Origin: Bacteroidota bacterium
GTDB taxonomy: Bacteria > Bacteroidota > Bacteroidia > Chitinophagales > BACL12
Direction of reading: 5' to 3'
Assembly: GCA_016715425.1 (NCBI GenBank)
Contig: JADKAC010000005.1
Location: forward strand, 930,001-994,000
Length of the DNA: 64,000 nucleotides
Part shown: in pieces, positions 44,121 to 53,038 of the stretch
Position numbering within the stretch: position 1 is the first letter of the stretch
Layout: each line of letters opens with the position of its first letter
Position numbers and translations under genes: made by a program
Notes under the pieces: model-generated
Told to the model about the DNA's origin: nothing
Database searches by the model: none
Seen by the model: the letters and a program-made list of their open reading frames with translations, nothing else

Positions 44121-44432
44121 ATTATATAAGTTTTTTTTAATGTATTAATTATTTGTGCTAAAGTTTAAAAACTAAATTAAATCTTTTTAGAGACTATTTT
44201 AACTTGAGAGAAATTCAAAGAAATTCATGTTGTTCATCAAATTTTTTCTTGATTAATTGGTATTACAGAATTCAGAGTCTCTATATTAGAAATTACTTTT
44301 ATTTATTTTGTCGGATATCTTGAAAAGGAATTGACATATTTTGGTAAATTCATAATTATTATATTTCTAACTTTCTTGTTTAAGTAGTTTTTCAGACCTT
44401 AGTGAAGTTTTTAAATATTAAAATACAAACAT
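44121..44432. other. divergent intergenic region
   Basis: About 310 bases between the NTF2-fold gene and the first T9SS protein gene. Only AT-rich sequence is seen, with no exact TAnnTTTG element close to the start at 44433. Confidence 0.4.
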
Positions 44433-46667
44433 ATGAACCTTAAATTCAATACTTCTCTCATAGTTTTTATGATATTGAGCTTGATCGCTTTTAAAGGAAA
44501 TTCACAAATGGTGGGTGGTGATGTTTTTCTTCAAGGATGTTTTATAGAACTTGGTATTTCTGAATGTGGTGTATATGGCAGTAGTGCAACTCCACCGGAT
44601 GGGCCACTTGGAGAATATCATGGTATTAATATAAATGGATTGGGTTTTATTGCTGACCACGAAAAAGATGGCTGGGATGAATCTACCGGAGCCGGTGAGC
44701 CGAATTTTTGTGGAGATTATTTTACGCCGGGTAGTCCCGAGGAAGGTTGGGCAATAGAGTGGGACGGAGATGTTTGGGAAAACCACTACTTGCCTTGTTT
44801 GGGTTATGGTGAAACAGGATTTGGTGCTGCGGACATGGATGGTTCTATCACCAGTTATGTGGATGCAGCCGGTGTGCAACTCGCAGTTTGGGAAGGCGAA
44901 TTGGATGAAACAGGAATTAATTTATCAATAACACAAACAACCTCTTTTCCCAATGGCGCTTTATTTTTTCTAACCTCTGTGGAGCTATGTAATACAGGTG
45001 ATACAGACTTAACTGATGTGTATTATACGAGAAATGTAGACCCAGATCAGGATGTAGATAATTGCGGTTCGTATCAAACTGAAAATGTTATAGTTTATAA
45101 TTATCCATCAGATGATACTGCTCTTGTTACTGCTGATGGAGAATCTTGCGGTTGTTTTTTAGGCATTGGTGCTGTAGATAATCGTGCCCGTGTTAGTTAT
45201 GGCAATTTCTTTATTTCACCATCTACGCCTTCCGATGCATGGACAGGAACTGGTGGTTACAGTATTTCAGGCAGTACTTCTTGTGACTGTGCTGTGCAAA
45301 TTACTTTTAAAGTGGATATTCCTGCAGGAGAATGTACAATTATAAATTATGCGCATGTGCTTGATCCTTCCGATCTGCAAGATGCTTTAGAAGCTACACT
45401 TTCCGGAGGAGTGGGACTAACTGCCAACGGTGTGAGTATTTCTGCGACGGGTCAATATGCTGTTTGTGAAGTTGGAGATACGGTTATTCTGGAAGCGAAT
45501 GGTGATCCTGCAGTTACCTGGACTTGGTCGCCTGATATTTATTTAAGCAGTACCGTTGGTGATTCAATTGTTGCAACGCCAGAGGAAACTACAACATATA
45601 CAGTAACAGGTGTTGGTGGTGAATGTGGAGATATAACAACTTCCTTCACCTTAATTGTTGATGAAGATGAATTGTCTGATGCAGGGCCTGATCAATCAAT
45701 ATGTATTGGTTCATCAACTACCTTAAGCGGATTTGGTGGTCCAGCAGAAAATATATATTTATGGTCTCCGGATTTAGGTTTAAGCGATCCCAATATTTCA
45801 AATCCTGTTGCTTCTCCAATTACTACAACAGCCTATACTTTAACCACTTATGATACACTCGGCTGCCCAGCTTATTCTGCGGTATTAATTACAGTTGATC
45901 CACTTCCCATTATCAATGCAGGTGCTGATGTAGCAATTTGTGTGGATGGTGAAATTGAATTGGAAGCTACAGGTGGTGTGAGTTATGTCTGGACTCCTGC
46001 AATTGGTTTAAGCAATCCAAATATTGCAAACCCTAATTGTACAGTGGATGATGAAACTACTTATACGGTTACAGGAACGGATGAAAACGGTTGTATAAAT
46101 ACTGATGAAATTACAGTTTCTGTAAATTATTTACCCGAAATTATTGCTACGGCAAATCCATATACAATTGATGTTTTTCTTGGAGAAACAACACAATTAG
46201 ACGTGGTTACGGGTGGAATTATTTTCAATTGGTCTCCTCCAAATGGATTAAGTGATCCGAATATTCAAAATCCAATAGCTCAACCGGAGGATACAACGAT
46301 TTACACAGTTACCGTAACTGATCAGTATGGTTGTGTAAATACTGATACTGTTATAGTAAATGTAATTGGAGAGTTGAAAGTGTTATTGCCAAATGCCTTT
46401 TCACCTAATGGCGATGGAGTAAATGATTATTATTACCCGGCAGTAAGCGGGAGTGGTGATTTAGAATACTATGCAATTTATAACCGCTGGGGCGAAATGA
46501 TATTTGAAAATACTGCACCAAATACAGCAGATGGCAGCAATGGTTGGGATGGGACATGGAATGGAACTGAGGCAGAAGTGGGCTCTTATGTTGTAATTGC
46601 TCGTGCTAAGAAATCATTTGATGAAGCTATACAAACTATAAATGGAACATTTGTATTGATTCGATAA
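44433..46667 (+). CDS. large secreted protein with T9SS type B (CHU_C) sorting domain, paralogue 1
   Basis: A 744-residue protein with a signal peptide (MNLKFNTSLIVFMILSLIAF, cleaved before QMVGG). Residues 25-330 form a Cys-containing domain found in all three paralogues here (GGDVFLQGCFIELGISECG, CGDYFTPGSPEEG, VYYTRNVDPDQDV, ARVSYGNFF). From about 340 there are four PKD/Ig-like repeats with the pattern W(S/T)P-x-GLSDPNI-x-NP...TTxYTVT. The last 90 residues are the gliding-motility-associated C-terminal domain (LLPNAFSPNGDGVNDYYYP, YNRWGEMIFEN, GSYVVIARAK), the signal for type IX secretion. It is probably exported or attached to the surface. The target of the N-terminal domain is unknown. 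Confidence 0.85.
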   Translation: MNLKFNTSLIVFMILSLIAFKGNSQMVGGDVFLQGCFIELGISECGVYGSSATPPDGPLGEYHGININGLGFIADHEKDGWDESTGAGEPNFCGDYFTPGSPEEGWAIEWDGDVWENHYLPCLGYGETGFGAADMDGSITSYVDAAGVQLAVWEGELDETGINLSITQTTSFPNGALFFLTSVELCNTGDTDLTDVYYTRNVDPDQDVDNCGSYQTENVIVYNYPSDDTALVTADGESCGCFLGIGAVDNRARVSYGNFFISPSTPSDAWTGTGGYSISGSTSCDCAVQITFKVDIPAGECTIINYAHVLDPSDLQDALEATLSGGVGLTANGVSISATGQYAVCEVGDTVILEANGDPAVTWTWSPDIYLSSTVGDSIVATPEETTTYTVTGVGGECGDITTSFTLIVDEDELSDAGPDQSICIGSSTTLSGFGGPAENIYLWSPDLGLSDPNISNPVASPITTTAYTLTTYDTLGCPAYSAVLITVDPLPIINAGADVAICVDGEIELEATGGVSYVWTPAIGLSNPNIANPNCTVDDETTYTVTGTDENGCINTDEITVSVNYLPEIIATANPYTIDVFLGETTQLDVVTGGIIFNWSPPNGLSDPNIQNPIAQPEDTTIYTVTVTDQYGCVNTDTVIVNVIGELKVLLPNAFSPNGDGVNDYYYPAVSGSGDLEYYAIYNRWGEMIFENTAPNTADGSNGWDGTWNGTEAEVGSYVVIARAKKSFDEAIQTINGTFVLIR

Positions 46668-46818
46668 GCACTTCAAAAGGGCTTACTTTTTTGTAGTGCA
46701 AATTCAAGGAATTGTCATTTTGTAATACTTCATAATTACACACACAGTGTAATTTGATATACGTTTAGTTTAATAGTAACTTTAGACAGATTTTTTAAAA
46801 GCAACTTAAAAAGTAATT

Positions 46819-47205
46819 ATGAAAAAAATTTACCTCCTTACAGTATTAGTGTCTGGTTTTCTTTTCTTAACGACACAATCAGCAATTGCCCAAACGGAAA
46901 TTCCTGTGGCATCATTTGATGAGAATATGGTTTTGACTATTCCAACAGATGCAGAATTATCACCTGTTTATACGGTTGATATCTCAAACATGGGCTTCAA
47001 AGATGCTGCAGCAGCAGATCGCTTTTTCAGAAGTATGACTGATAATCTTGTAAATGCTAAAGTTGACTATGCAGCACAAACAGCAACAGTACATTTAATG
47101 CTGCAGTATGCACCTACACCTGATTGGGGTGTTGCAAAATGGAACACCTATTTTACCAGTGTTTCATCTCGTTACTTAGGCGCCTACAATAAATTTAACG
47201 AATAA
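46819..47205 (+). CDS. small secreted protein, 128 aa
   Basis: The signal peptide (MKKIYLLTVLVSGFLFLTTQ, cut after AIA) is followed by about 103 residues with a compact alpha/beta pattern: VYTVDISNMGFKDAAAADRF, then NLVNAKVDYAAQTATVHLML and a tryptophan-rich end (DWGVAKWNTYF). The strand-helix-strand order recalls a ferredoxin-like (HMA-type) fold, though without CxxC, which is my inference. It lies between two T9SS paralogues, with only one base between its stop and the start of the next one, so the two are probably co-expressed. Confidence 0.7.
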   Translation: MKKIYLLTVLVSGFLFLTTQSAIAQTEIPVASFDENMVLTIPTDAELSPVYTVDISNMGFKDAAAADRFFRSMTDNLVNAKVDYAAQTATVHLMLQYAPTPDWGVAKWNTYFTSVSSRYLGAYNKFNE

Positions 47206-47206
47206 C

Positions 47207-49396
47207 ATGGGAGTTGGAAATATTTATAAAATACCGGCTTTAATGGCGGTATTACTTTTTTGTATATCTGCTAATTACAGCCAAATAATTGGATCTAATT
47301 TATTTCTTAAAGGTCAATTTGTTGAAGTTGGAATAAATCAATGCGGAGCATTTGGCTCAGGAAGTTTACCACCTGCTGCTGATGATTTTCATGCGAATCC
47401 GGGTTTAACAGGATTAGGTTTCGTAGCCGATTGGGAAAGTGATGGCTGGGATACTGGCACTCCTGATTATTGTGGTGACTATTTTGTGCCAGGCACTCCT
47501 GTGGAAGGATGGCAGGTTCAAATTGGTGCAACCACATGGATAAATACAGATCAAAACTGCTTTCCAGATGAAATTCCCGGCGATGTAGCTGAATATTCTT
47601 ATTCCGGTGGAGTTTATACTGGTACTTGGGAAGGATCTATCGCATCTGCAGATTTAAGTATTACACAGATTACAACTTTGCCAGAAGACAAACTTTATTT
47701 TGTAACACGGATTCTATTTTGTAATGATGGCGATGAGCCTTTAGAAGATGTGTATTATATGCGTAATGTGGATCCGGATAATGATCAACCTTGGTCAGGA
47801 GATTTTACAACTGATAATGAAATTGTGTATCAGCCTCCCGCAGATGAGCAAGCATTGGTAGCTTCAGAAGGATTAACCTATGGTTGTTTCCTAGGTTTAG
47901 GAGCTCGTGATACTTTGGCTCGTGTGAGTTATGGAAATTTTGGTACCGGTGACGGCGATCCTGAAGATGTATGGAACGGTACCGGCGGTTATGAATCCAG
48001 TGGATCTGAAGTGGGAGATATAGCAACCTCTATTGCATTTTATATTCCCGTAATAAATCCGGGTGAATGTAAATGTGTTGCATTCGCTTATATATTAAAC
48101 ATTTCAGATTTGGAAGAAGCATTAGAAGCTACTGTTACTTATAACTTAACAGCAAATGATGTATCCGTAGCAAGTGGCGGCAGTTATACTATATGTAATC
48201 CGGGCGATCCTGTAACTTTAGAAGTATTAGGTGCTGATGATTATTTATGGACATGGACACCTTCTGAACATTTAAATATTGATACAGGTATATCTGTTAT
48301 CGCTACAGTAGATGAAACAACTACTTTCACAGCTGTTGGTGTTGGAGGATTTTGTGGAGACGCTACAATTAACGTAACTATTTATGTTGACAATGATGAA
48401 TTTTCTGATGCAGGTTTAGATGAAGATATTTGTATCGGTTCTTCTACAACTTTAAATGGAAATGGTGGATCGGCAGAAGATATTTATTTATGGTCACCTT
48501 CTTTGGGTTTAAGTGATCCCAATATTGCCAATCCAGTTGCTTCTCCTACAACAACTACGGCATATACTTTAACTACTTACGATACATTAGGTTGTCCGGC
48601 TTATTCTGCAGTCCTTGTAACGGTTAATCCATTGCCAAATATAAATGCCGGTGCTAATGAAGCAATTTGCGTGGATGGTCAAATTGAATTAGAAGCTACC
48701 GGTGGTGTAAGCTATGTTTGGACTCCTGCAATTGGTTTAAGCAATCCAAATATCGCAAATCCCATTTGTACTGTTGATGATGAAACTATTTATACGGTTA
48801 CAGGAACAGATGTAAATGGATGTGTGAATACTGATGAGATGACAGTAACTGTAAATTATTTACCTGAAGTTACTGCCACTGCGAGTCCTTATACAATTGA
48901 TGTTTTCCTTGATGAGACAACACAATTGGATGTAACTACCGGGGGCGTAATTTTTTCCTGGTCGCCTGTAGATGGATTAAGTGATCCTAATATTCAAAGC
49001 CCAATTGCTCAGCCACAGGATACGCTCATTTATACTGTAACTGTTACAGATGCTCAAGGCTGTGTGAATACAGATACCGTTGTCGTATATGTAATTGGTG
49101 AATTGAATGTATTGTTGCCAAATGCTTTCTCACCTAATGGTGATGGAGTTAATGATTATTATTATCCGGCAGTTTCCGGTAGTGGTGATTTAGAGTACTA
49201 CGCAATTTATAACCGTTGGGGTGAAATTTTATTTGAAAATTCTGCTCCTAATACCGCTGATGGAAGCAATGGTTGGGATGGCACATGGAACGGAAAAGAA
49301 GCAGAAGTAGGCTCCTATGTAGTAATTGCAAGAGCAAAAAAGTCGTTTGATGATGCAGTGCAATCTATAAACGGAACATTTGTATTAATTCGGTAA
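47207..49396 (+). CDS. large secreted protein with T9SS type B (CHU_C) sorting domain, paralogue 2
   Basis: A 729-residue paralogue of the protein at 44433 with a signal peptide (up to about SANYS, before QIIGS). The N-terminal domain has the same landmarks (LKGQFVEVGINQCGAFG, CGDYFVPGTPVEG, VYYMRNVDPDNDQ, ARVSYGNFG). The repeats and the sorting domain are almost identical at the protein level from about residue 415 to the end, yet the DNA differs at many third positions. It begins one base after the stop of the small secreted protein gene. It is presumably exported by the type IX system. Confidence 0.85.
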   Translation: MGVGNIYKIPALMAVLLFCISANYSQIIGSNLFLKGQFVEVGINQCGAFGSGSLPPAADDFHANPGLTGLGFVADWESDGWDTGTPDYCGDYFVPGTPVEGWQVQIGATTWINTDQNCFPDEIPGDVAEYSYSGGVYTGTWEGSIASADLSITQITTLPEDKLYFVTRILFCNDGDEPLEDVYYMRNVDPDNDQPWSGDFTTDNEIVYQPPADEQALVASEGLTYGCFLGLGARDTLARVSYGNFGTGDGDPEDVWNGTGGYESSGSEVGDIATSIAFYIPVINPGECKCVAFAYILNISDLEEALEATVTYNLTANDVSVASGGSYTICNPGDPVTLEVLGADDYLWTWTPSEHLNIDTGISVIATVDETTTFTAVGVGGFCGDATINVTIYVDNDEFSDAGLDEDICIGSSTTLNGNGGSAEDIYLWSPSLGLSDPNIANPVASPTTTTAYTLTTYDTLGCPAYSAVLVTVNPLPNINAGANEAICVDGQIELEATGGVSYVWTPAIGLSNPNIANPICTVDDETIYTVTGTDVNGCVNTDEMTVTVNYLPEVTATASPYTIDVFLDETTQLDVTTGGVIFSWSPVDGLSDPNIQSPIAQPQDTLIYTVTVTDAQGCVNTDTVVVYVIGELNVLLPNAFSPNGDGVNDYYYPAVSGSGDLEYYAIYNRWGEILFENSAPNTADGSNGWDGTWNGKEAEVGSYVVIARAKKSFDDAVQSINGTFVLIR

Positions 49397-49465
49397 GTCG
49401 TATATTTAGAAATTGTAATAACAAATGAATTGACATAATAACTTTAATCAATAAAAAAATAAAAA

Positions 49466-51427
49466 GTGCATACATTAATTAATAAAAAAGCGCAATTCAG
49501 TTTACTAAGTAAGCTGATGCTTTTTGCTATGCTTCTTTCCTCTAGTATAGTAGTAAATGCGCAAATTGTAGGAAGTGAGGCATTTATACAAGGAACCTAT
49601 GTTGAGGTTGGTTTAAACGATTGCGGAGTGTTTGGTTCGCAAGGCTCTGCACCGGCAGGATATCATCCTAATTCAGGACCTGTATTAGGTTTTGTTGCTG
49701 ATTCGGATTTAGACGGATGGGGAACAGGTTCTCCGGTTTATTGCGGTGATTATTTTATTCCCGGATCTCCTGAAGAAGGTTTTGCTGTGCAAGTAGGATC
49801 TAACGTTTGGGTGAATTCAAGCCAAGGTTGTTGGCCTTCGGAAATTCCCGGAGAAGTTACAGGTTATGATTACACGGCTGGTACCTATTCAATGACTTGG
49901 GAAGGTGACATATCTTCAGAAGATTTAAATATTACACAACATACCACATTACCTGAGGATGCAGTTTATTTTCTTACTACGATAACATTATGTAATGAAG
50001 GAGCCACTGACCTTACAGATGTTTATTATATGAGAAATGTGGATCCGGATAATGATGTAGTTTATGGGGGAACATTTAATACGATTAATACTATAATTTC
50101 AAATCCACCTGAAGGTTGCGATGCAGTTTCTGAAGCAGTGGGTGCAGCTATTGGTTGTTATTTAGCATTTGGGGCTAGAGACCCAAATGCCAGAGCATCT
50201 TATGGTTGTTTCAGCACTGGTGATGGGGATCCTTCCGATGCTTATGTGGGCACTGGCGGTGGATTTTGCTTCCCTGGTTATGAAACAGAAGTAGGGTCAT
50301 CCACAAATTGTGATTGTGCAATTCAAATAGTTTTTTATATCCCAACTATTGCTGCCGGCGAGTGTGAGGAAATTAAATTTGTATATATCCTTGATCTGGC
50401 CCACCTAAATGAGGCATTAGATTATGCGGGCAGTTATGGTATTACTGCCGATGGCGTTAATATAACTGCAGATCCTATTGTTGAAACTTGCGCTGGAGCT
50501 ACTATTGATTTTACTATTGAAGGTGGTGAAGATTATGAATGGATTTGGACCCCACCTACTTTTCTGAATACTACCACTGGCACCAATGTAATTTCAACTC
50601 CTTTTAATGATATAGTTTACTACGTTGCTGGTTATGCAGAGTGTGATACAATTTTGGATACTATTTATGTGTATGCAGAACCGGTTACAGGTATTGCAAA
50701 TGCCGGAAATGATACCATCATTTGTCCTGATGGCGTAATAAACCTACAAGGTAGTGGTGGTGACACTTACTTATGGCAGCCTCCCGTTTATTTAACAGAC
50801 CCTACTGATCCAAATACTGAAGTAACAGCTCCTGAAACTGATATGTATTATTTTTTGATAGCCTACAATGCATTAGGTTGTGCAGATACTGATGTAGTCT
50901 ATATAGATTTATTGCCGGTGCCGGATATAGAGGCCGGGCTTGATAAATTGATTATTAAAGGAGGATTTACACAATTAATTGCAAGTGGTGGAGCTACTTA
51001 TTCCTGGACACCTACAGAAGCATTATCTAATCCTGATATTTATAATCCTATTGCAAATCCGCAGGATACTACTATGTATTTTCTAACTGGATATGATGAG
51101 TTTGGCTGTGTGGGATATGATTCTGTTACTGTTAATGTTATTGATCCTGTATATCTGGTCACACCAAATGCATTTTCTCCTAATGGGGACGACCTGAATG
51201 ATTATTATATTCCTGTTGTGATTGGACCTGGATTATTAGAGGAATATCAGGTTTATAACCGCTGGGGTGAATTGGTATTTGAATGGGATGGTGCCTCACG
51301 AGGTTGGGATGGCACTTATCAAGGTCGACCTGCTGAGATTGGTACCTACATAGTTAATATGCGAGCTAAGGATGAATTGCTTGGGAAAGAACTTGCAAAA
51401 ACATCTACTGTAATTCTTATGCGTTAA
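49466..51427 (+). CDS. large secreted protein with T9SS type B (CHU_C) sorting domain, paralogue 3
   Basis: A 653-residue third paralogue that starts at GTG 49466 (HTLINKKAQFSLLSKLMLF); the next in-frame ATG is inside the signal segment. The hydrophobic core LMLFAMLLSSSIVVNA precedes the mature start QIVGSEAF. The conserved N-terminal domain has EVGLNDCGVFGSQGSAP, CGDYFIPGSPEEG, VYYMRNVDPDND and ARASYGCFS. It has fewer PKD/Ig repeats than its neighbours and a more diverged sorting domain (VTPNAFSPNGDDLNDYYIP, YNRWGELVFEW). A terminator follows at 51455. Confidence 0.84.
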   Translation: MHTLINKKAQFSLLSKLMLFAMLLSSSIVVNAQIVGSEAFIQGTYVEVGLNDCGVFGSQGSAPAGYHPNSGPVLGFVADSDLDGWGTGSPVYCGDYFIPGSPEEGFAVQVGSNVWVNSSQGCWPSEIPGEVTGYDYTAGTYSMTWEGDISSEDLNITQHTTLPEDAVYFLTTITLCNEGATDLTDVYYMRNVDPDNDVVYGGTFNTINTIISNPPEGCDAVSEAVGAAIGCYLAFGARDPNARASYGCFSTGDGDPSDAYVGTGGGFCFPGYETEVGSSTNCDCAIQIVFYIPTIAAGECEEIKFVYILDLAHLNEALDYAGSYGITADGVNITADPIVETCAGATIDFTIEGGEDYEWIWTPPTFLNTTTGTNVISTPFNDIVYYVAGYAECDTILDTIYVYAEPVTGIANAGNDTIICPDGVINLQGSGGDTYLWQPPVYLTDPTDPNTEVTAPETDMYYFLIAYNALGCADTDVVYIDLLPVPDIEAGLDKLIIKGGFTQLIASGGATYSWTPTEALSNPDIYNPIANPQDTTMYFLTGYDEFGCVGYDSVTVNVIDPVYLVTPNAFSPNGDDLNDYYIPVVIGPGLLEEYQVYNRWGELVFEWDGASRGWDGTYQGRPAEIGTYIVNMRAKDELLGKELAKTSTVILMR

Positions 51428-51454
51428 AATTTTATTCTCTACTATATTTTTTTA

Positions 51455-51488
51455 AAATCGGATGTAATTATACTTCCGATTTTTTTTT
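51455..51488 (+). terminator. terminator after T9SS paralogue 3
   Basis: AAATCGGA / TCCGATTT arms around a 12-base loop followed by a run of nine T. It also stands just before the stop of the convergent protease gene at 51510. Confidence 0.78.
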
Positions 51489-51509
51489 ACTCCTTTTAAT
51501 AATCAGAAA

Positions 51510-51932
51510 TCATGAGTTATTTAAAGTGAATTCCTTCTTGCTATAATTAATAATGGCCTTATATTTTTTAAGAATATCACCTCCAATAATTGCTTCAATA
51601 CGAGGCATACCTGCAGATACATAAGCAGCATTTACAATATCTAAATCAATAACTGCAAACTTTTTAGAAGTGATTTTAAATTTTCCAATCTGTAAATTTT
51701 TCAAACGAACAAATTCGCTTTTTTCATAAGTAGCTCCTAAGCCGGTTGTTTGATGTTCGGTTTCAGAAATTATATTATCCTGAAAATAAGTTGAAACAAA
51801 AGTTTTATCAATTACGGATTGAGATGCTCCCGTATCAATTAGCCACAATACTTTCTTGGAATCAATATTTCCTCTAACAAAAATATGGCTGCCAAGCGGT
51901 GGCAGGTTACGAATTATTAATGGTATTTTCAT
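51510..51932 (-). CDS. clan AA retropepsin-like aspartic protease
   Basis: A 140-residue single-domain protein with the aspartic protease signature LWLIDTGASQSVID (catalytic DTGA at about 32-35) and the second-half motif IEAIIGGDILKKYKAIINY. One such domain would have to dimerise to form the active site, as in retropepsin. There is no signal peptide, so it acts inside the cell if active. Start ATG at 51932. It is separated from the upstream mdh gene by a strong terminator that ends four bases before this start. Confidence 0.82.
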   Translation of the reverse strand: MKIPLIIRNLPPLGSHIFVRGNIDSKKVLWLIDTGASQSVIDKTFVSTYFQDNIISETEHQTTGLGATYEKSEFVRLKNLQIGKFKITSKKFAVIDLDIVNAAYVSAGMPRIEAIIGGDILKKYKAIINYSKKEFTLNNS

Positions 51933-51935
51933 AAT

Positions 51936-51962
51936 AAAAAAAAAGCCGTGAAAATCACGGCT
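51936..51962 (-). terminator. rho-independent terminator of mdh
   Basis: On the minus strand AGCCGTGA / TCACGGCT arms with a three-base loop are followed by nine T. It directly follows the mdh stop and ends just upstream of the next gene's ATG at 51932, so the protease gene may lack its own promoter space. Confidence 0.85.
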
Positions 51963-51983
51963 GAATTGTTTTTTAATAATTTA

Positions 51984-52928
51984 TTAAATAGTGGCCGCCA
52001 TTTTTTTATCAAGCACACTCATCACTTCTTTTACGGCTTTGGCAGAATCATTTAATAATTGTTTTTCAGAATCATTCAATTTCAATTCGATAATTTCTTC
52101 AATACCATTCTTGCCCAACTTTACAGGAACTCCAAGAAAAATATCCTTCAATCCATATTCACCATTAAGCCAAACACAACATGGGAAAATTCTATTTTCA
52201 TCTTTAATAATTGCTTCTACCATTTGAGCAGCAGCAGCACCGGGTGCATACCAAGCACTTGTACCTAGAAGATTTACTATTTCGCCACCACCTTTTTTAG
52301 TGCGGTCAACAATTGCATTCAATTTACTTTCATCAATCAAATCTGTAACTGGAATTCCGGCAACAGTTGTATAACGAGGAAGCGGAACCATGGTATCACC
52401 ATGACCACCTAATAATAAGGCTTGAATATCTTTTGGAGATACATTTAATTCAGTTGCTAGGAAAGCTCTGTATCTCGCTGTATCTAAAATACCTGCCATT
52501 CCCATTACTCGGTTGGATGGAATACCGGCAGTTAAATATGCGCAGTAAGACATTACATCCAATGGATTAGAAACAATAATAATAATTGCATTCGGCGAAT
52601 GTTTAATTACATTCTCAGTAACTGACTTTACTATATCTGCATTGATATTAATTAAATCATCACGACTCATTCCCGGGCTACGGGGGCGACCAGAAGTTAT
52701 AACAACAACATCACTTCCAGCAGTAGCTTCATAGTTATTGGTTACACCATTTAAATAGGTGCTATAATTATCAATAGAAGCTTGCTGCCAAGTATCTAAA
52801 CTTTTTCCTTCTGCAACACCTTCTTTAATATCAAGCAGAACTATTTCCTTTAAAAAATCTTTATGTGCCAAAACATTTGCCACTGTTGAGCCTACATTTC
52901 CAGCTCCGATAACGCTTACTTTTTTCAT
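51984..52928 (-). CDS. mdh: malate dehydrogenase (LDH-like type)
   Basis: Oxidises malate to oxaloacetate with NAD in the TCA cycle. The 314-residue protein is full length. The Rossmann loop is VSVIGAGNVGSTVANVLA, followed by VLLDIKEG, ITSGRPRSPGMSRDDL (substrate Arg loop), VSNPLDVM, and the catalytic His in LLLGGHGDTMVPLPR. The pattern is that of the dimer/tetramer LDH-like group. A TAACTTTG promoter element stands 22 bases upstream, and a strong terminator follows the stop. Confidence 0.95.
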   Translation of the reverse strand: MKKVSVIGAGNVGSTVANVLAHKDFLKEIVLLDIKEGVAEGKSLDTWQQASIDNYSTYLNGVTNNYEATAGSDVVVITSGRPRSPGMSRDDLININADIVKSVTENVIKHSPNAIIIIVSNPLDVMSYCAYLTAGIPSNRVMGMAGILDTARYRAFLATELNVSPKDIQALLLGGHGDTMVPLPRYTTVAGIPVTDLIDESKLNAIVDRTKKGGGEIVNLLGTSAWYAPGAAAAQMVEAIIKDENRIFPCCVWLNGEYGLKDIFLGVPVKLGKNGIEEIIELKLNDSEKQLLNDSAKAVKEVMSVLDKKMAATI

Positions 52929-52950
52929 CTAAAAATTATTTTTTGCGTCG

Positions 52951-52958
52951 CAAAGTTA
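52951..52958 (-). promoter_or_regulatory. Bacteroidota -7 promoter element (TAACTTTG) of mdh
   Basis: The minus strand reads TAACTTTG, an exact TAnnTTTG match, 22 bases before the mdh ATG at 52928. The leader would be about 15-17 nt. Confidence 0.55.
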
Positions 52959-53012
52959 CGTCATTTTGACTTTTAATTTTGTAAATCAGTTCAGTTTTTC
53001 TGCCTATAGACT

Positions 53013-53020
53013 TACCTTTG
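53013..53020 (+). promoter_or_regulatory. Bacteroidota -7 promoter element (TACCTTTG) of the metalloprotease gene
   Basis: TACCTTTG is an exact TAnnTTTG match, 18 bases before the ATG at 53039. It overlaps an in-frame TTG (53018), which is therefore unlikely to be the start codon. Confidence 0.5.
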
Positions 53021-53038
53021 CACCGAATTAAAAACTTT

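Noticed and set aside
45662..49396. CRISPR-like or phage-tail repeats in the T9SS genes
   Set aside because: The repeats are in-frame protein repeats (PKD/Ig-like) in coding sequence, not short identical units with spacers.
51510..51932. Retroelement remnant because of the retropepsin-like domain
   Set aside because: No reverse transcriptase, RNase H or integrase sequence is nearby. Stand-alone clan AA proteases are ordinary chromosomal genes in Bacteroidota.
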